Origin: Geodermatophilus poikilotrophus
GTDB taxonomy: Bacteria > Actinomycetota > Actinomycetes > Mycobacteriales > Geodermatophilaceae
DNA: 64,000 bases
Reading direction: 5' to 3'
Assembly (NCBI RefSeq): GCF_900111455.1
Contig: NZ_FOIE01000009.1
Location: 124,001-188,000 of the forward strand
Shown here: piece by piece, positions 35,845-44,190 of the stretch
Position numbering within the stretch: the first letter of the stretch is position 1
How the letters are laid out: every line of letters starts with the position of its first letter
Program-made: the position numbers and the translations under genes
The notes under the pieces: model-generated
The model's input: only the letters and a program-made list of their open reading frames with translations
Databases searched by the model: none
What the model was told of the DNA's origin: nothing

Positions 35845-36519
35845 ATGTCTGCGCTCGCCGCCGCCGCGTCCTCCGACGGAGGCGGCATCACCGGCTTCCT
35901 CCTCGACATGGTCGAGCGGCTCGGCGCCGTGGGGGTGGGCCTGTCGATCCTGCTGGAGACGGTCATCCCGCCCATCCCCAGCGAGGCGGTGCTCGGCCTG
36001 GCCGGGGTGCTCATCAACGACGGCCGGCTGGCCGTCGTGCCGGTGGTCCTCTTCGCCACCCTGGGCTCGATCCTGGGCGCGGTCTTCTTCTACTACGTCG
36101 GCCGGGCGCTCGGCCCGCGCCGCTCGCACGCGTTCCTCGACCGGCTGCCGCTGGTGGAGACCGCGGACGTCGACAAGACCTTCGCCTGGTTCGAGCGGCA
36201 CGGGCGCTCGGCGGTCTTCTTCGGCCGCATGGTGCCGATCGTGCGCAGCTTCATCTCCGTCCCCGCCGGGGTCGTGCGCATGCCGTTCGGGCAGTTCCTG
36301 CTCTTCTCCGCCGCCGGCAGCCTGATCTGGAACAGCGTGCTGATCGGCCTCGGCGTGGCGGCCGGCGACTTCGTGCAGGCCAACCTCAAGTACCTCGACT
36401 ACGCCGTCGTCGCCGCCTTCGCCCTGGGCATCGGTTACCTGGTCTACAAGCGTGCCAAGGACGTCCGCCACCACCGCCAGGCCCGCCGCGCCGGCACCGA
36501 CGAGAGCCGGTCGACGTGA
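35845..36519 (+). CDS. DedA-family membrane protein (SNARE-associated domain)
   Basis: 224 residues. It has four to five hydrophobic segments and the DedA motifs ETVIPPIPSEAVLGLAG (about 39-55), GSILGAVFFYYVGRALG and FFGRMVPIVRSFISVPAGVVRMP (about 125-147). DedA proteins act in lipid carrier (undecaprenyl phosphate) or phosphatidylethanolamine translocation and in membrane homeostasis. ATG 35845. Its stop overlaps the next gene (GTGA, 36516-36519). Confidence 0.9.
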   Translation: MSALAAAASSDGGGITGFLLDMVERLGAVGVGLSILLETVIPPIPSEAVLGLAGVLINDGRLAVVPVVLFATLGSILGAVFFYYVGRALGPRRSHAFLDRLPLVETADVDKTFAWFERHGRSAVFFGRMVPIVRSFISVPAGVVRMPFGQFLLFSAAGSLIWNSVLIGLGVAAGDFVQANLKYLDYAVVAAFALGIGYLVYKRAKDVRHHRQARRAGTDESRST

Positions 36520-37187
36520 GCGCGCGACGCCCGCAGGTCGTCGCCTTCGACGTCAACGAGACCCTGCTCGACCTCGGCCCCGTGCGGGCCGCGCTGGTCG
36601 AGCTCGGGCAGCCGGCCGACCTGCTGCCGGCGGTCTTTGCCCGCACGCTGCTCACCGGCTTCGCCGCCGCCGCGACCGGCACCTGGTGCCGCTTCCGCGA
36701 CGCGTTCGACGCCGCACTGGCGCAGGCCACCGACCTCGGCGGGGACGAGCGGTCGCAGGTCGCCGGCGCCTTCCTCGAGCTCGCCCCGCACCCGGACGTC
36801 GAGCCCGCGCTGCGCCGGCTGGTCGGGGCCGGCGTCCGGGTGGTGACGCTGACCCACGGCTCCCCTGGCGTCGCCGAGGCGGGGCTGGAGCGCGGTGGCG
36901 TGGCCCCGCTGGTGGAGCGGTCGCTGTCCAGCGAGGTCATCCGGGCCTGGAAGCCCAGCCGCGAGGTCTACCTGTGGGCGGCCGGGGTCTGCGACGTCGA
37001 GCCGTCCCGCCTGGCGCTGGTCGCGTCGCACGGCTGGGACGTGCACGGCGCGCTGCGGGCGGGCCTGACGGCGGCCTGGTTCCCGCGCGCCGAGCGCGCC
37101 TACCCGGCCGTCTACGACCCCGCCGCGATCGTCGCCGGCGACCTGGCCGGCGCGGTCGACGCGCTGCTCGCGCTGCCGGCCGGGTGA
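36516..37187 (+). CDS. HAD-superfamily hydrolase, haloacid dehalogenase type II-like
   Basis: 223 residues. The nucleophile Asp12 is in AFDVNETLLDL (the usual DxNxTL of type II dehalogenases), motif II in VTLTHGSP, motif III Lys in RAWKPSREVY, and motif IV in VASHGWDVHGA. L-2-haloacid dehalogenase relatives often act on phosphorylated or unknown substrates. GTG 36516 overlaps the DedA stop, and its own stop overlaps the alpha/beta hydrolase start, forming a three-gene coupled run. Confidence 0.85.
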   Translation: MSARRPQVVAFDVNETLLDLGPVRAALVELGQPADLLPAVFARTLLTGFAAAATGTWCRFRDAFDAALAQATDLGGDERSQVAGAFLELAPHPDVEPALRRLVGAGVRVVTLTHGSPGVAEAGLERGGVAPLVERSLSSEVIRAWKPSREVYLWAAGVCDVEPSRLALVASHGWDVHGALRAGLTAAWFPRAERAYPAVYDPAAIVAGDLAGAVDALLALPAG

Positions 37188-37927
37188 GGGAGGTCCCCAC
37201 CCCGCTCGGTCCGGCCCGGGTCACCGCCACCGAGCCCGCGGGTGCCACCGTCGGGACGCTGGTCCTCGGCCACGGGGCGGGCGGGGGCACCGGGTCGGCC
37301 GACCTGGTCGCCGTCACCGCCGACGCCGCTGCCGCGGGCTGGCGGGTGCTGGGCGTCGAGCAGCCCTGGCGGGTGTCCGGTAAGCGCATCGCGCCGGCGC
37401 CGCCCCGGCTGGACGAGGGCTGGACGGCGGTGCTCACCGCGCTGCGGGCGGACGGCCGGCTGACCGGCCCGCTGGTGCTCGGCGGCCGCAGCGCGGGAGC
37501 GCGGGTGGCCTGCCGGACGGCGGCCGGGCTCGGGGCGGACGGCGTGCTGTGCCTGGCCTTCCCGCTGCACCCAGCGGGGCGTCCCGAGCGCAGCCGCGCC
37601 GACGAGCTGACCGCCGTGGCGGTGCCGCTGGGCGTCGTGCAGGGCGAGCGGGACGCGCTCGGCCGCCCGGAGGAGCTCGCCGCGGTGCTGACCGGGCGGC
37701 CCGGTGCCTCGCTCTACGCCGTCCCCGGCGACCACGCGCTCACCCGCAGTCCGGACGTCGTGGCCCTGGCCGCGGTCGACTGGCTGGCCGGGGTCGCCGG
37801 GGCGCGCCCCGGCGACCCCGCCGTCCCCACGCACCTCGGCCCCCTCCAGGGCACCGCCCCGAGCGTGCGAGGGGCGGGGAGGAGGGGGTCCTTGATCAGC
37901 GGCGCCGGCGCCGGACGACCAGCGTGA
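37184..37927 (+). CDS. Alpha/beta-family hydrolase with a repeat-encoded C-terminus
   Basis: 247 residues of the KANL3/Tex30-like small hydrolase family. LVLGHGAGGGTGSADL forms the oxyanion loop, GGRSAGARVA holds the nucleophile serine, and PGDHALTRSP the catalytic histidine. The family domain ends near residue 210. The last 30 or so residues (after DPAVPTHLG) are translated from dispersed-repeat copy 6 and then from DNA antisense to coxG. This suggests the original stop was lost when the repeat arrived. GTG 37184 overlaps the HAD stop. Confidence 0.8.
   Translation: MREVPTPLGPARVTATEPAGATVGTLVLGHGAGGGTGSADLVAVTADAAAAGWRVLGVEQPWRVSGKRIAPAPPRLDEGWTAVLTALRADGRLTGPLVLGGRSAGARVACRTAAGLGADGVLCLAFPLHPAGRPERSRADELTAVAVPLGVVQGERDALGRPEELAAVLTGRPGASLYAVPGDHALTRSPDVVALAAVDWLAGVAGARPGDPAVPTHLGPLQGTAPSVRGAGRRGSLISGAGAGRPA
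37838..37891. repeat. Dispersed palindromic repeat, copy 6, inside the 3' end of the hydrolase gene
   Basis: From GGCCCCCTCCAGGG to GGAGGGGGTCC. The outer stem CCCCCTCC/GGAGGGGG is perfect, and the inner CCGCCCC/GGGGCGG pairs around GAGCGTGCGA. It lies four bases from the coxG stop and within the coding frame of the convergent hydrolase. Confidence 0.85.
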
Positions 37928-38798
37928 CGATCAGCAGCAGCGCCGCGGCGCCGGCCAGCGGGGCGGCGTAGCGGGTCAGCGCGGCCCCACCGGCGACCTC
38001 GAGCAGGTCGATCGGCTCGGGCTCGGCCTGCTGCGGACCCGACGTCCGGGCCGCCGGGGCGATCGTCCTCGCCGGCGGCGGCGGGATGACGGCGGCCGGC
38101 GCGGTGGCGGCCGCGGTGTCGGCCGCGGCAGGGGCGGTGTCGCCGCCCGACACGCCGTCGGTGGCCGCGGCCGCGGTCTCCTTCGCGGCCGCCGCGGTCT
38201 GGCGGGTCTTCTCCGCGACCGCGTTGTCCCCCGGCACCTGCTCGACGGAGGCGGCGACCTCCTCGGCAGCGCCCGCTGCCGTGGCCGCGGCCTTCTCCGC
38301 CGGCGTCGCCTGCTCCGCGGGTGCGGGGGTCGCCGCCGCCGTCGCGCCCGCGTCGCCGGCGCCCAGCTGGGCGGCGAGCTTGTCGGCGAACTGGCCGAGC
38401 AGCTTGTTGCCGACGTCGGTCATGACCCCGCGGCCGAACTGGGCCGGCCGGCCGGTGATGTTCAGGTCGGTCAGGACGTCGACCCGCGTGGTGTCGCCCT
38501 CGGCCTTGAGCTGGGCGGTGATCAGCGCGGCCGCGGTGCCGTTGCCGCGCTGGTCCTTGCCGCGGCCGTCGATGACCGCCTTGTGGGCCGCCTCGTCCTT
38601 CTCGACGAAGCTGGCCTTGCCCTGGTAGGTCAGGTTGATCGGGCCGAGCTTGACCTTGACCCGGCCGGTGAAGTCGTCACCGGTGACCGAGTCCAGGGCG
38701 GCGCCCGGCATGCACGGCGCGATCCGCTCGATGTCCAGCAGCACCCGCCAGGCTTCGTCGATCGGCACGGGGACGGTGAACGAGTTCTCCAACTGCAC
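37896..38798 (-). CDS. coxG: CoxG-like SRPBCC protein with C-terminal membrane anchor
   Basis: 300 residues. The SRPBCC/CoxG domain occupies about 1-145 (VPVPIDEAWRVLLDIERIAPCMPGA is diagnostic). A long Ala/Thr/Pro linker follows, and a C-terminal membrane helix (LAGAAALLLIVTLVV) ends in five arginines. CoxG anchors carbon-monoxide-dehydrogenase-type enzymes to the cytoplasmic face of the membrane and passes electrons toward quinones. GTG 38798 follows GGAGGTAGCACC. It is 128 bases downstream of coxM, with repeat copy 7 between them. Confidence 0.88.
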   Translation of the reverse strand: MQLENSFTVPVPIDEAWRVLLDIERIAPCMPGAALDSVTGDDFTGRVKVKLGPINLTYQGKASFVEKDEAAHKAVIDGRGKDQRGNGTAAALITAQLKAEGDTTRVDVLTDLNITGRPAQFGRGVMTDVGNKLLGQFADKLAAQLGAGDAGATAAATPAPAEQATPAEKAAATAAGAAEEVAASVEQVPGDNAVAEKTRQTAAAAKETAAAATDGVSGGDTAPAAADTAAATAPAAVIPPPPARTIAPAARTSGPQQAEPEPIDLLEVAGGAALTRYAAPLAGAAALLLIVTLVVRRRRR

Positions 38799-38866
38799 GG
38801 TGCTACCTCCGAGGTGCGGCGGTCGGCCGGCCCGCCCACGAGGGGCAGGCCGGCCGGATCGGGCTC

Positions 38867-38920
38867 GGCCCCGTCCAGGGCACCGCCCCGGGCGTGCGAG
38901 GGGTGGGGAGGACGGGGTCC
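38867..38920. repeat. Dispersed palindromic intergenic repeat, copy 7
   Basis: From GGCCCCGTCCAGGG to GGACGGGGTCC, six bases after the coxM stop. The outer stem CCCCGTCC/GGACGGGG is perfect. The inner stem is CCGCCCC/GGGGTGG, with G-T pairing possible. It separates coxM from coxG. Confidence 0.85.
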
Positions 38921-38926
38921 TTCAAG

Positions 38927-39784
38927 CTACAGCCCCGCCGCCGCGGTGACCGCGCGACGAGTGAGCACCTGCACCAGGTGCTCCCGGTAGTCCGCCTGGG
39001 CGTTGAGGTCGCTGGTCGGGGAGGTCCCTTCGGCGGCCGAGCGCGCCGCCGCGGCGATCGTCTCGGGGCTGGCCTCGGCACCGGCCAGCGCAGCCTCGAC
39101 CGCGCTGGCCCGCAGCGGCGTGGTGCCCATGTTGGTCAGCCCGATCCGTGCCTCGGCGATGTGCCCGTTCTCCCGGCGGACGACCGCGGCCACCGCCACG
39201 ATGGACCACGCCTGCGCCACGCGGTTGAACTTCTCGTAGCGCATCCCCCACTCGCCGGCCAGCTTGGGGACGCGGATCTCGACGAGCAGCTCCCCCTCCT
39301 CCAGCGCGGTGGTGAGGTAGTCGACGAAGAACTCCGCCGCCGGTACCGTCCGCCGCCCCTCCGGGCCGGCGATGACGAACTCCGCGTCCAGGGCCAGCGC
39401 CACCGCCGGCAGGTCGCCGGCGGGGTCGGCGTGGACCAGGGCCCCGCCGAAGGTCCCCCGTGCACGGACCTGCCGGTCGGCCACCGTCTCGGTCGCCTCG
39501 GCGATGAGCGGTGCGTACTGCTGCACCAGCGGGTCGGTCATGACGTCGTGGTGCGTCGTCATGGCCCCGATGACGAGGGCGTCGCCGTCGTCGCGGACGC
39601 CGCGCAGCTCGGCGACCCGGCTCAGGTCGACCACCGTCTCCGGCGCGGCCAGCCGCAGCCGCATGACCGGGATCAGCGACTGGCCGCCGGCGAGGACCTT
39701 CACGTCGTCCCCGCCCTCGGCGATGGCCTGCAGGGCCTCGTCGACGCTGGTGGGGCGGGCGTACTCGAACGCAGCGGGGATCAC
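38927..39784 (-). CDS. coxM: Molybdenum hydroxylase FAD-binding medium subunit (CoxM-type)
   Basis: 285 residues. The FAD-binding motifs AGGQSLIP (about 31-38) and [16 protein letters not shown] are those of the CoxM/xanthine dehydrogenase medium subunit. It passes electrons from the CoxS Fe-S centres to its FAD and then to the acceptor. ATG 39784 overlaps the coxL stop (ATGA). Stop codon is TAG. Gene order on the transcript is S-L-M-G. Confidence 0.92.
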   Translation of the reverse strand: MIPAAFEYARPTSVDEALQAIAEGGDDVKVLAGGQSLIPVMRLRLAAPETVVDLSRVAELRGVRDDGDALVIGAMTTHHDVMTDPLVQQYAPLIAEATETVADRQVRARGTFGGALVHADPAGDLPAVALALDAEFVIAGPEGRRTVPAAEFFVDYLTTALEEGELLVEIRVPKLAGEWGMRYEKFNRVAQAWSIVAVAAVVRRENGHIAEARIGLTNMGTTPLRASAVEAALAGAEASPETIAAAARSAAEGTSPTSDLNAQADYREHLVQVLTRRAVTAAAGL

Positions 39785-42273
39785 CGGTCACCTCCGAGGG
39801 CGGACTGGGGGGTGGAGACGCCGGCGGTGGTCTCGGTCTGCGCCCCACCCCAGGCGTTGGTGCCGGCGGTGGCACGGTCTCCGCCGTCCCCGCCCTGGTG
39901 GAGAGCCCGCCAGACCCGTTCCGGGGTCAGCGGCATCCGGATGTCGGAGACGCCGAGGTGCCGGACGGCGTCCAGCGCGGCGTTCACCACCGCCGGGGTG
40001 CTCGCGATGGTGCCGGCCTCCCCGACCCCCTTCGCGCCGATCGGGTTGCCCGGGGCCTCGTGCACCGTGTTGCCGGTGTCGAAGTGCGGCAGGTCGGCCG
40101 CCGAGGGCACCAGGTAGTCGACGAAGCTGCCGGTGGTGAGGTTGCCGTCGGCGTCGTAGACGGCCTCCTCGAACATCGCCTGGGCGATGCCCTGCGCCAG
40201 CCCGCCGTGGATCTGCCCCTCGACGATCAGCGGGTTGACGATCGTGCCGACGTCGTCCACGCAGGCGTACTTGCGGATCTTCGCCATGCCGGTCTCGGTG
40301 TCGACCTCCATGGCGCAGATGTGCGTGCCGTGCGGGAAGGAGAAGTTCTCCGGGTCGAAGGTCGCGTCCGCGTCGATCGAGGGCTCCATGCCCTCGGGGA
40401 AGTTGTGCGCCGCGAACGTGGCCAGGGCGATCTCCTGGATGGAGACCTCCGCGCCGGGGGTGCCGCGGACGGAGAACTTCCCGCCGGAGAAGTCGAGGTC
40501 GTCCTCGCTGGCCTCGAGCACGTGCGCGGCGACCCTGCGGGCCTTCGCCACGACCTTCTCGGCCGCGTTGACCACCGCGGCCCCACCGACCACCAGCGAC
40601 CGGGACCCGTAGGTGTCCAGCCCGCGCGGGGAGACCGAGGTGTCGCCGTGCAGCACCTCGATGTCCTCGAACGGCACGCCGAGCCGGTCGGCGACCAGCT
40701 GGCTCCACGCCGTCTCGTGGCCCTGGCCGTGCGGGGTCGCCCCGCTGACCACCTCGACCTTGCCCGTCGGCAGCATCCGGATGGAGGCGTGCTCCCAGCC
40801 GCCGGCGCCGTAGGACAGCGAGCCGAGCACCCGCGAGGGCGCCAGGCCGCACATCTCGGTGAAGGTGGAGACGCCGATGCCGAGCTGCACCGGGTCGTCG
40901 GACTCCCGGCGGCGGCGCTGCTCGGCACGCAGCTCGTCGTAGCCGATGAGCTCCAGGGCCTTCTGGGTCGCGGTCTCGTAGTCGCCGCTGTCGTAGGTCA
41001 TCCCGGCCACCGAGGTGAACGGGAACTCCTCGGCCCTGATCCAGTTCTTGCGGCGCAGCTCCAGCGGGTCCATGTCCAGCTCGACGGCGAGCTCGTCCAT
41101 GATCCGCTCGACGGCGAAGGTCGCCTCGGGACGCCCGGCGCCGCGGTAGGCGTCGGTGGGCGTCTTGTTGGTGAAGATGCCGTCGCACTCGAAGCGGTAG
41201 GCGGGGAACTTGTAGATGCCGTTGAACATGAAGGCGCCGAGCACCGGGACGCCGGGGCTGACCAGGCGCAGGTAGGCGCCCATGTCGGCGAGGATCCGGC
41301 AGCGCAGGCCCTTGACGTTGCCCTCGCGGTCGGCGGCGACGTCGATGTACTGGATCTGGTCGCGGCCGTGGTGGGCCGTCATCAGCGACTCGCTGCGGGT
41401 CTCGGTCCACTTGACCGGCTTCCCGAGCCGACGGGCCACCAGCAGGCTGATGACCTCCTCGGGGGTGACCTGCAGCTTGCCGCCGAAGCCACCGCCGACG
41501 TCCGGAGCCACCACGCGCAGCTTGTGCTCGGGCACCCCGGTGACCATCGCGAGCATGATCCGCAGGATGTGCGGGACCTGGGTCGAGGACCACATCGTGT
41601 AGTTGTCGCCCTGCGGCTGGACGACGACCGACCGGGGCTCCATGAACGCCGGGATCAGCCGCTGCTGCACGAACCGGCGGCTGACCACGACCTCGGCGTC
41701 GGCGAAGGCCTGGTCGGTGTCGGCACCGGTGCCGGCCTCGCCGCCGTCGAAGACGAAGTGGAAGCTGCGGTTGGACTCCAGGTGGTCGTGGGTCAGCTGG
41801 GCGCCGTCGGCGACCGCCTCCTCCATGTCCAGCACCGCGGGCAGCAGGTCGTAGTCGACGTCCACCAGCTCGACGGCGTCCTGCGCGGCGGCCTTGCTGC
41901 GCGCCACGATGACCGCGACGGCCTCGCCGACGTGGTTGACCTCGTCCACGGCGATCGACGGGTGGCCGGGGTTGACCATGTCGGGGGTGACCGGCCAGGC
42001 GCACGGGATGGAGCCCTGCTCCTCGGCCACGTCGCGGCCGGTGAGGACCGCGATCACACCCGGCGCCTCCTGGGCGGCCGAGACGTCGATGCCGGTGATC
42101 TTGCCGTGGGCCACGGGGCTGCGGACGACGGCCAGGTGCAGCATGCCCGGCAGCACCATGTTGTCGGTCCAGGTGGTCCGGCCGGTGATCAGCCGGGCGT
42201 CCTCCTTGCGGCGGCGGGCCTTGCCGACCTCGCGCTCCGGCGCCTCGGTGGGCCGGTCCTCGATCGCCGTCAC
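39781..42273 (-). CDS. coxL: Molybdenum hydroxylase large subunit, form II CoxL-type
   Basis: 830 residues. The active-site loop reads AYRGAGR at 375-381, which is the form II (putative) CoxL motif and not the AYxCSFR loop of form I CO dehydrogenase; the S-selanyl cysteine is therefore absent. The Moco-binding GGGFGGK (260-266) and the catalytic-Glu GVGEAGT near the C-terminus are present. True substrate may be an aldehyde, purine or other heterocycle. GTG 42273 overlaps the coxS stop. No cox maturation genes (coxD/E/F) adjoin it. Confidence 0.92.
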   Translation of the reverse strand: MTAIEDRPTEAPEREVGKARRRKEDARLITGRTTWTDNMVLPGMLHLAVVRSPVAHGKITGIDVSAAQEAPGVIAVLTGRDVAEEQGSIPCAWPVTPDMVNPGHPSIAVDEVNHVGEAVAVIVARSKAAAQDAVELVDVDYDLLPAVLDMEEAVADGAQLTHDHLESNRSFHFVFDGGEAGTGADTDQAFADAEVVVSRRFVQQRLIPAFMEPRSVVVQPQGDNYTMWSSTQVPHILRIMLAMVTGVPEHKLRVVAPDVGGGFGGKLQVTPEEVISLLVARRLGKPVKWTETRSESLMTAHHGRDQIQYIDVAADREGNVKGLRCRILADMGAYLRLVSPGVPVLGAFMFNGIYKFPAYRFECDGIFTNKTPTDAYRGAGRPEATFAVERIMDELAVELDMDPLELRRKNWIRAEEFPFTSVAGMTYDSGDYETATQKALELIGYDELRAEQRRRRESDDPVQLGIGVSTFTEMCGLAPSRVLGSLSYGAGGWEHASIRMLPTGKVEVVSGATPHGQGHETAWSQLVADRLGVPFEDIEVLHGDTSVSPRGLDTYGSRSLVVGGAAVVNAAEKVVAKARRVAAHVLEASEDDLDFSGGKFSVRGTPGAEVSIQEIALATFAAHNFPEGMEPSIDADATFDPENFSFPHGTHICAMEVDTETGMAKIRKYACVDDVGTIVNPLIVEGQIHGGLAQGIAQAMFEEAVYDADGNLTTGSFVDYLVPSAADLPHFDTGNTVHEAPGNPIGAKGVGEAGTIASTPAVVNAALDAVRHLGVSDIRMPLTPERVWRALHQGGDGGDRATAGTNAWGGAQTETTAGVSTPQSALGGDR

Positions 42274-42806
42274 TGCTGGGCCGCCACGTGCGGAGCGGCC
42301 GCGGTGTCGACCTCGGCCGGTGAGGTGTGGCCGTTGCCGGCGGTGCGCATCTCGCCGGCGGCCTGCTGCACCGCGCGGACGATGTTCTGGTATCCGGTGC
42401 AGCGGCAGAGGTTGCCCTCGATGCCCTCGCGGACCTCGCTGTCGCTCGGGTCCGGGTTCTCCTTGAGCAGGTCGACCGAGGCCATGATCATCCCGGGCGT
42501 GCAGTACCCGCACTGCAGGCCGTGCATCTCGTGGAACGCCTTCTGCATCGGGTGCAGGCCGCCGTTCGGCGCCAACCCCTCGATGGTCGTCACCTCGCCG
42601 CCGTCGGCCTGGACGGCCAGCACGGTGCAGGACTTCACGGCCGCGCCGTCCAGGTGGACGGTGCACGCGCCGCAGTTGCTGGTGTCGCAGCCGATGACGG
42701 TGCCGACCTTCCCCAGCTGCTCCCTCAGGTAGTGCACCAGCAGCGTCCGGGGTTCGACGTCGTCGGTGTACGTCACCCCGTCCACCCGCACGTTGATCTG
42801 GGTCAC
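42270..42806 (-). CDS. coxS: Molybdenum hydroxylase 2Fe-2S small subunit (CoxS-type)
   Basis: 178 residues. The plant-type 2Fe-2S ligands are Cys40, 45, 48 and 60 ([11 protein letters not shown]...C), and the second cluster uses Cys99, 102, 134 and 136 (CGYCTPG, CRCTGY). It relays electrons between the Mo site and FAD. Its extra C-terminal tail of about 30 residues is Ala/Thr-rich. GTG 42806 is the family start. First gene of the operon; a weak iron-box-like site lies 84 bases upstream. Confidence 0.95.
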   Translation of the reverse strand: MTQINVRVDGVTYTDDVEPRTLLVHYLREQLGKVGTVIGCDTSNCGACTVHLDGAAVKSCTVLAVQADGGEVTTIEGLAPNGGLHPMQKAFHEMHGLQCGYCTPGMIMASVDLLKENPDPSDSEVREGIEGNLCRCTGYQNIVRAVQQAAGEMRTAGNGHTSPAEVDTAAAPHVAAQQ

Positions 42807-43090
42807 CGTTTCCTCCGCTCCTCTGCAGGGGTCGCGTGTGGCTCCGGACACAGCCGCACCTGCGGCGAGTGTGTCGAGCGGCGTATGACTTAGGCCACGC
42901 TTACCCGAGGACGGCGACCGGCGCAGCTCACGCACGAGCGGCCGTCGAAGCCCGATAGCCCCGCAGGACCGGGCCTTTTCCGTGCTGGCCTCCGCACATG
43001 CGGTAGGGGAGCAACGTTGCAGTGCCGTTGCAGCGACTCCTGCAACGACCACGGCGGGGACCCGGGTGGAGCGGGTCCACGGAGACGTAG
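42807..43090. promoter_or_regulatory. Divergent regulatory region between coxS and the siderophore-binding lipoprotein
   Basis: Contains a weak iron-box-like sequence TTAGGCCACGCTTACCCGA (42890-42908, 13 of 19 by eye). A cluster of TTGCA/TGCAA half-sites follows: the perfect palindrome GCAACGTTGC (43011-43020) and CGTTGCAG (43026-43033) paired with CTGCAACG (43040-43047). It presumably holds promoters for both directions. No coding frame is evident. Confidence 0.5.
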
Positions 43091-43109
43091 TTAGGTGAGC
43101 CTGCCCTAC
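43091..43109. promoter_or_regulatory. IdeR/DtxR-type iron box upstream of the siderophore-binding lipoprotein
   Basis: TTAGGTGAGCCTGCCCTAC matches the DtxR/IdeR consensus at 14 of 19 positions by eye. It lies 15 bases upstream of the ATG and next to the GAGGAG ribosome site, so iron-bound repressor would block both transcription and the leader. Confidence 0.65.
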
Positions 43110-43123
43110 TCAGAGGAGAGCTC

Positions 43124-44128
43124 ATGTCCGTCCGCCCGGTCCTGCGCGGCGCCGCCCTGCTCGCCACCGCCGTCCTGGTCACCGGCTGCGGCTCCGGGAC
43201 CACCGGGTCCTCCGGGGACGCCGCCGCGCCCAGCAGCCCCTCGAGCTCCGGCGGCGCCTTCCCCGTGACCGTCCGGACGGCGTTCGGCCCGGTGGAGGTC
43301 GCCGAGGAACCCCAGCGGGTGGTCGCCCTGGGCTGGTCGGACGCCGAGACGGCGCTGGCGCTCGGCGTGCAGCCGGTCGGGGCCAGCGACTGGCTGGCCT
43401 TCGGCGGGGAGGGCGTGGGCCCGTGGGCCGAGGGGCTCTACGACGAGGCCCCCGAGATCGTCGAGACGCTCGAGCCCAGCCTGGAGGCGATCGCCGCCCT
43501 GGACCCCGACCTCATCCTGGACACCCGCTCCCCGGCCACCCAGGACCGCTACGACGCGCTCACCGCCATCGCCCCGACCATCGGCCAGCCCGAGGGCGTC
43601 GGCGCGTACCTGACCACCTGGCAGCAGCAGCTGGACCTGGTCGGCCAGGCGCTGGGCCGCCAGGAGCAGGCCGACGTGCTGCAGGCCGAGGTCGAGCAGC
43701 AGTTCACCGAGGCCGCGGCGGCCAACCCGGAGTTCGACGGCACGGAGGTCGCCGTCGGCGCCTACACCTCCGAGGGCTTCGGCGCCTACGTCCGCGGGGA
43801 CACCCGCGTCGACTTCATGGAGGCGCTCGGCTTCACGAACGAGGCCGCCATCCAGGACCTGGCCGGGGAGAGCTTCTTCGTGTCGATCAGCGAGGAGCAG
43901 GTGCCCCTGCTCGACGCACCCCTGACCGTCGTCTTCCCCATCTTCGTCGAGGCCGCGCAGATCACCGACAACCCGCTGTGGCAGTCGCTGCCCTCGGTCC
44001 AGCAGGGCAACGCCCTGGTGCTCGAGGACGAGACGCTGGTCACCGCCTTCTCCAGCGGCTCGGCGCTGGGCACCCGGTACGCGCTGGACAACGCCGTCCC
44101 GCTGTTCGCCGAGACGCTGCAGCCCTGA
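43124..44128 (+). CDS. Iron-siderophore ABC transporter substrate-binding lipoprotein
   Basis: 334 residues. A lipoprotein signal peptide ends in LVTGC (Cys22), followed by a Ser/Gly linker and a FecB/FepB-type binding fold (EEPQRVVALGWSDAE, LEPSLEAIAALDPDLILD, DFMEALGF). It captures a ferric siderophore outside the membrane. No permease adjoins it. The permease-ATPase operon at 7.8-10.8 kb lacks a binding protein and shares the iron-box regulation, so it is the likely partner. ATG 43124 follows GAGGAGAGCTC. Confidence 0.92.
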   Translation: MSVRPVLRGAALLATAVLVTGCGSGTTGSSGDAAAPSSPSSSGGAFPVTVRTAFGPVEVAEEPQRVVALGWSDAETALALGVQPVGASDWLAFGGEGVGPWAEGLYDEAPEIVETLEPSLEAIAALDPDLILDTRSPATQDRYDALTAIAPTIGQPEGVGAYLTTWQQQLDLVGQALGRQEQADVLQAEVEQQFTEAAAANPEFDGTEVAVGAYTSEGFGAYVRGDTRVDFMEALGFTNEAAIQDLAGESFFVSISEEQVPLLDAPLTVVFPIFVEAAQITDNPLWQSLPSVQQGNALVLEDETLVTAFSSGSALGTRYALDNAVPLFAETLQP

Positions 44129-44183
44129 GGCCTCCCTGCAGGGTCCCGCCGCGAGCCTGCGAGCGGTGAGGGGGACGCGGTCC
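44129..44183. repeat. Dispersed palindromic intergenic repeat, copy 8
   Basis: From GGCCTCCCTGCAGGG to GACGCGGTCC, filling the 62-base gap between two convergent stops (lipoprotein + and MFS -). The inner stem CCGC/GCGG around GCGAGCCTGCGAG is retained. The outer arms pair poorly in this copy. Confidence 0.8.
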
Positions 44184-44190
44184 TCCCACT

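Noticed and set aside
39898-42732. A plus-strand open frame of about 940 codons opposite coxL and coxS
   Set aside because: Antisense shadow: its translation is dominated by Val-Asp-Gly-Arg repeats with no domain, whereas the minus strand encodes intact CoxL and CoxS motifs.
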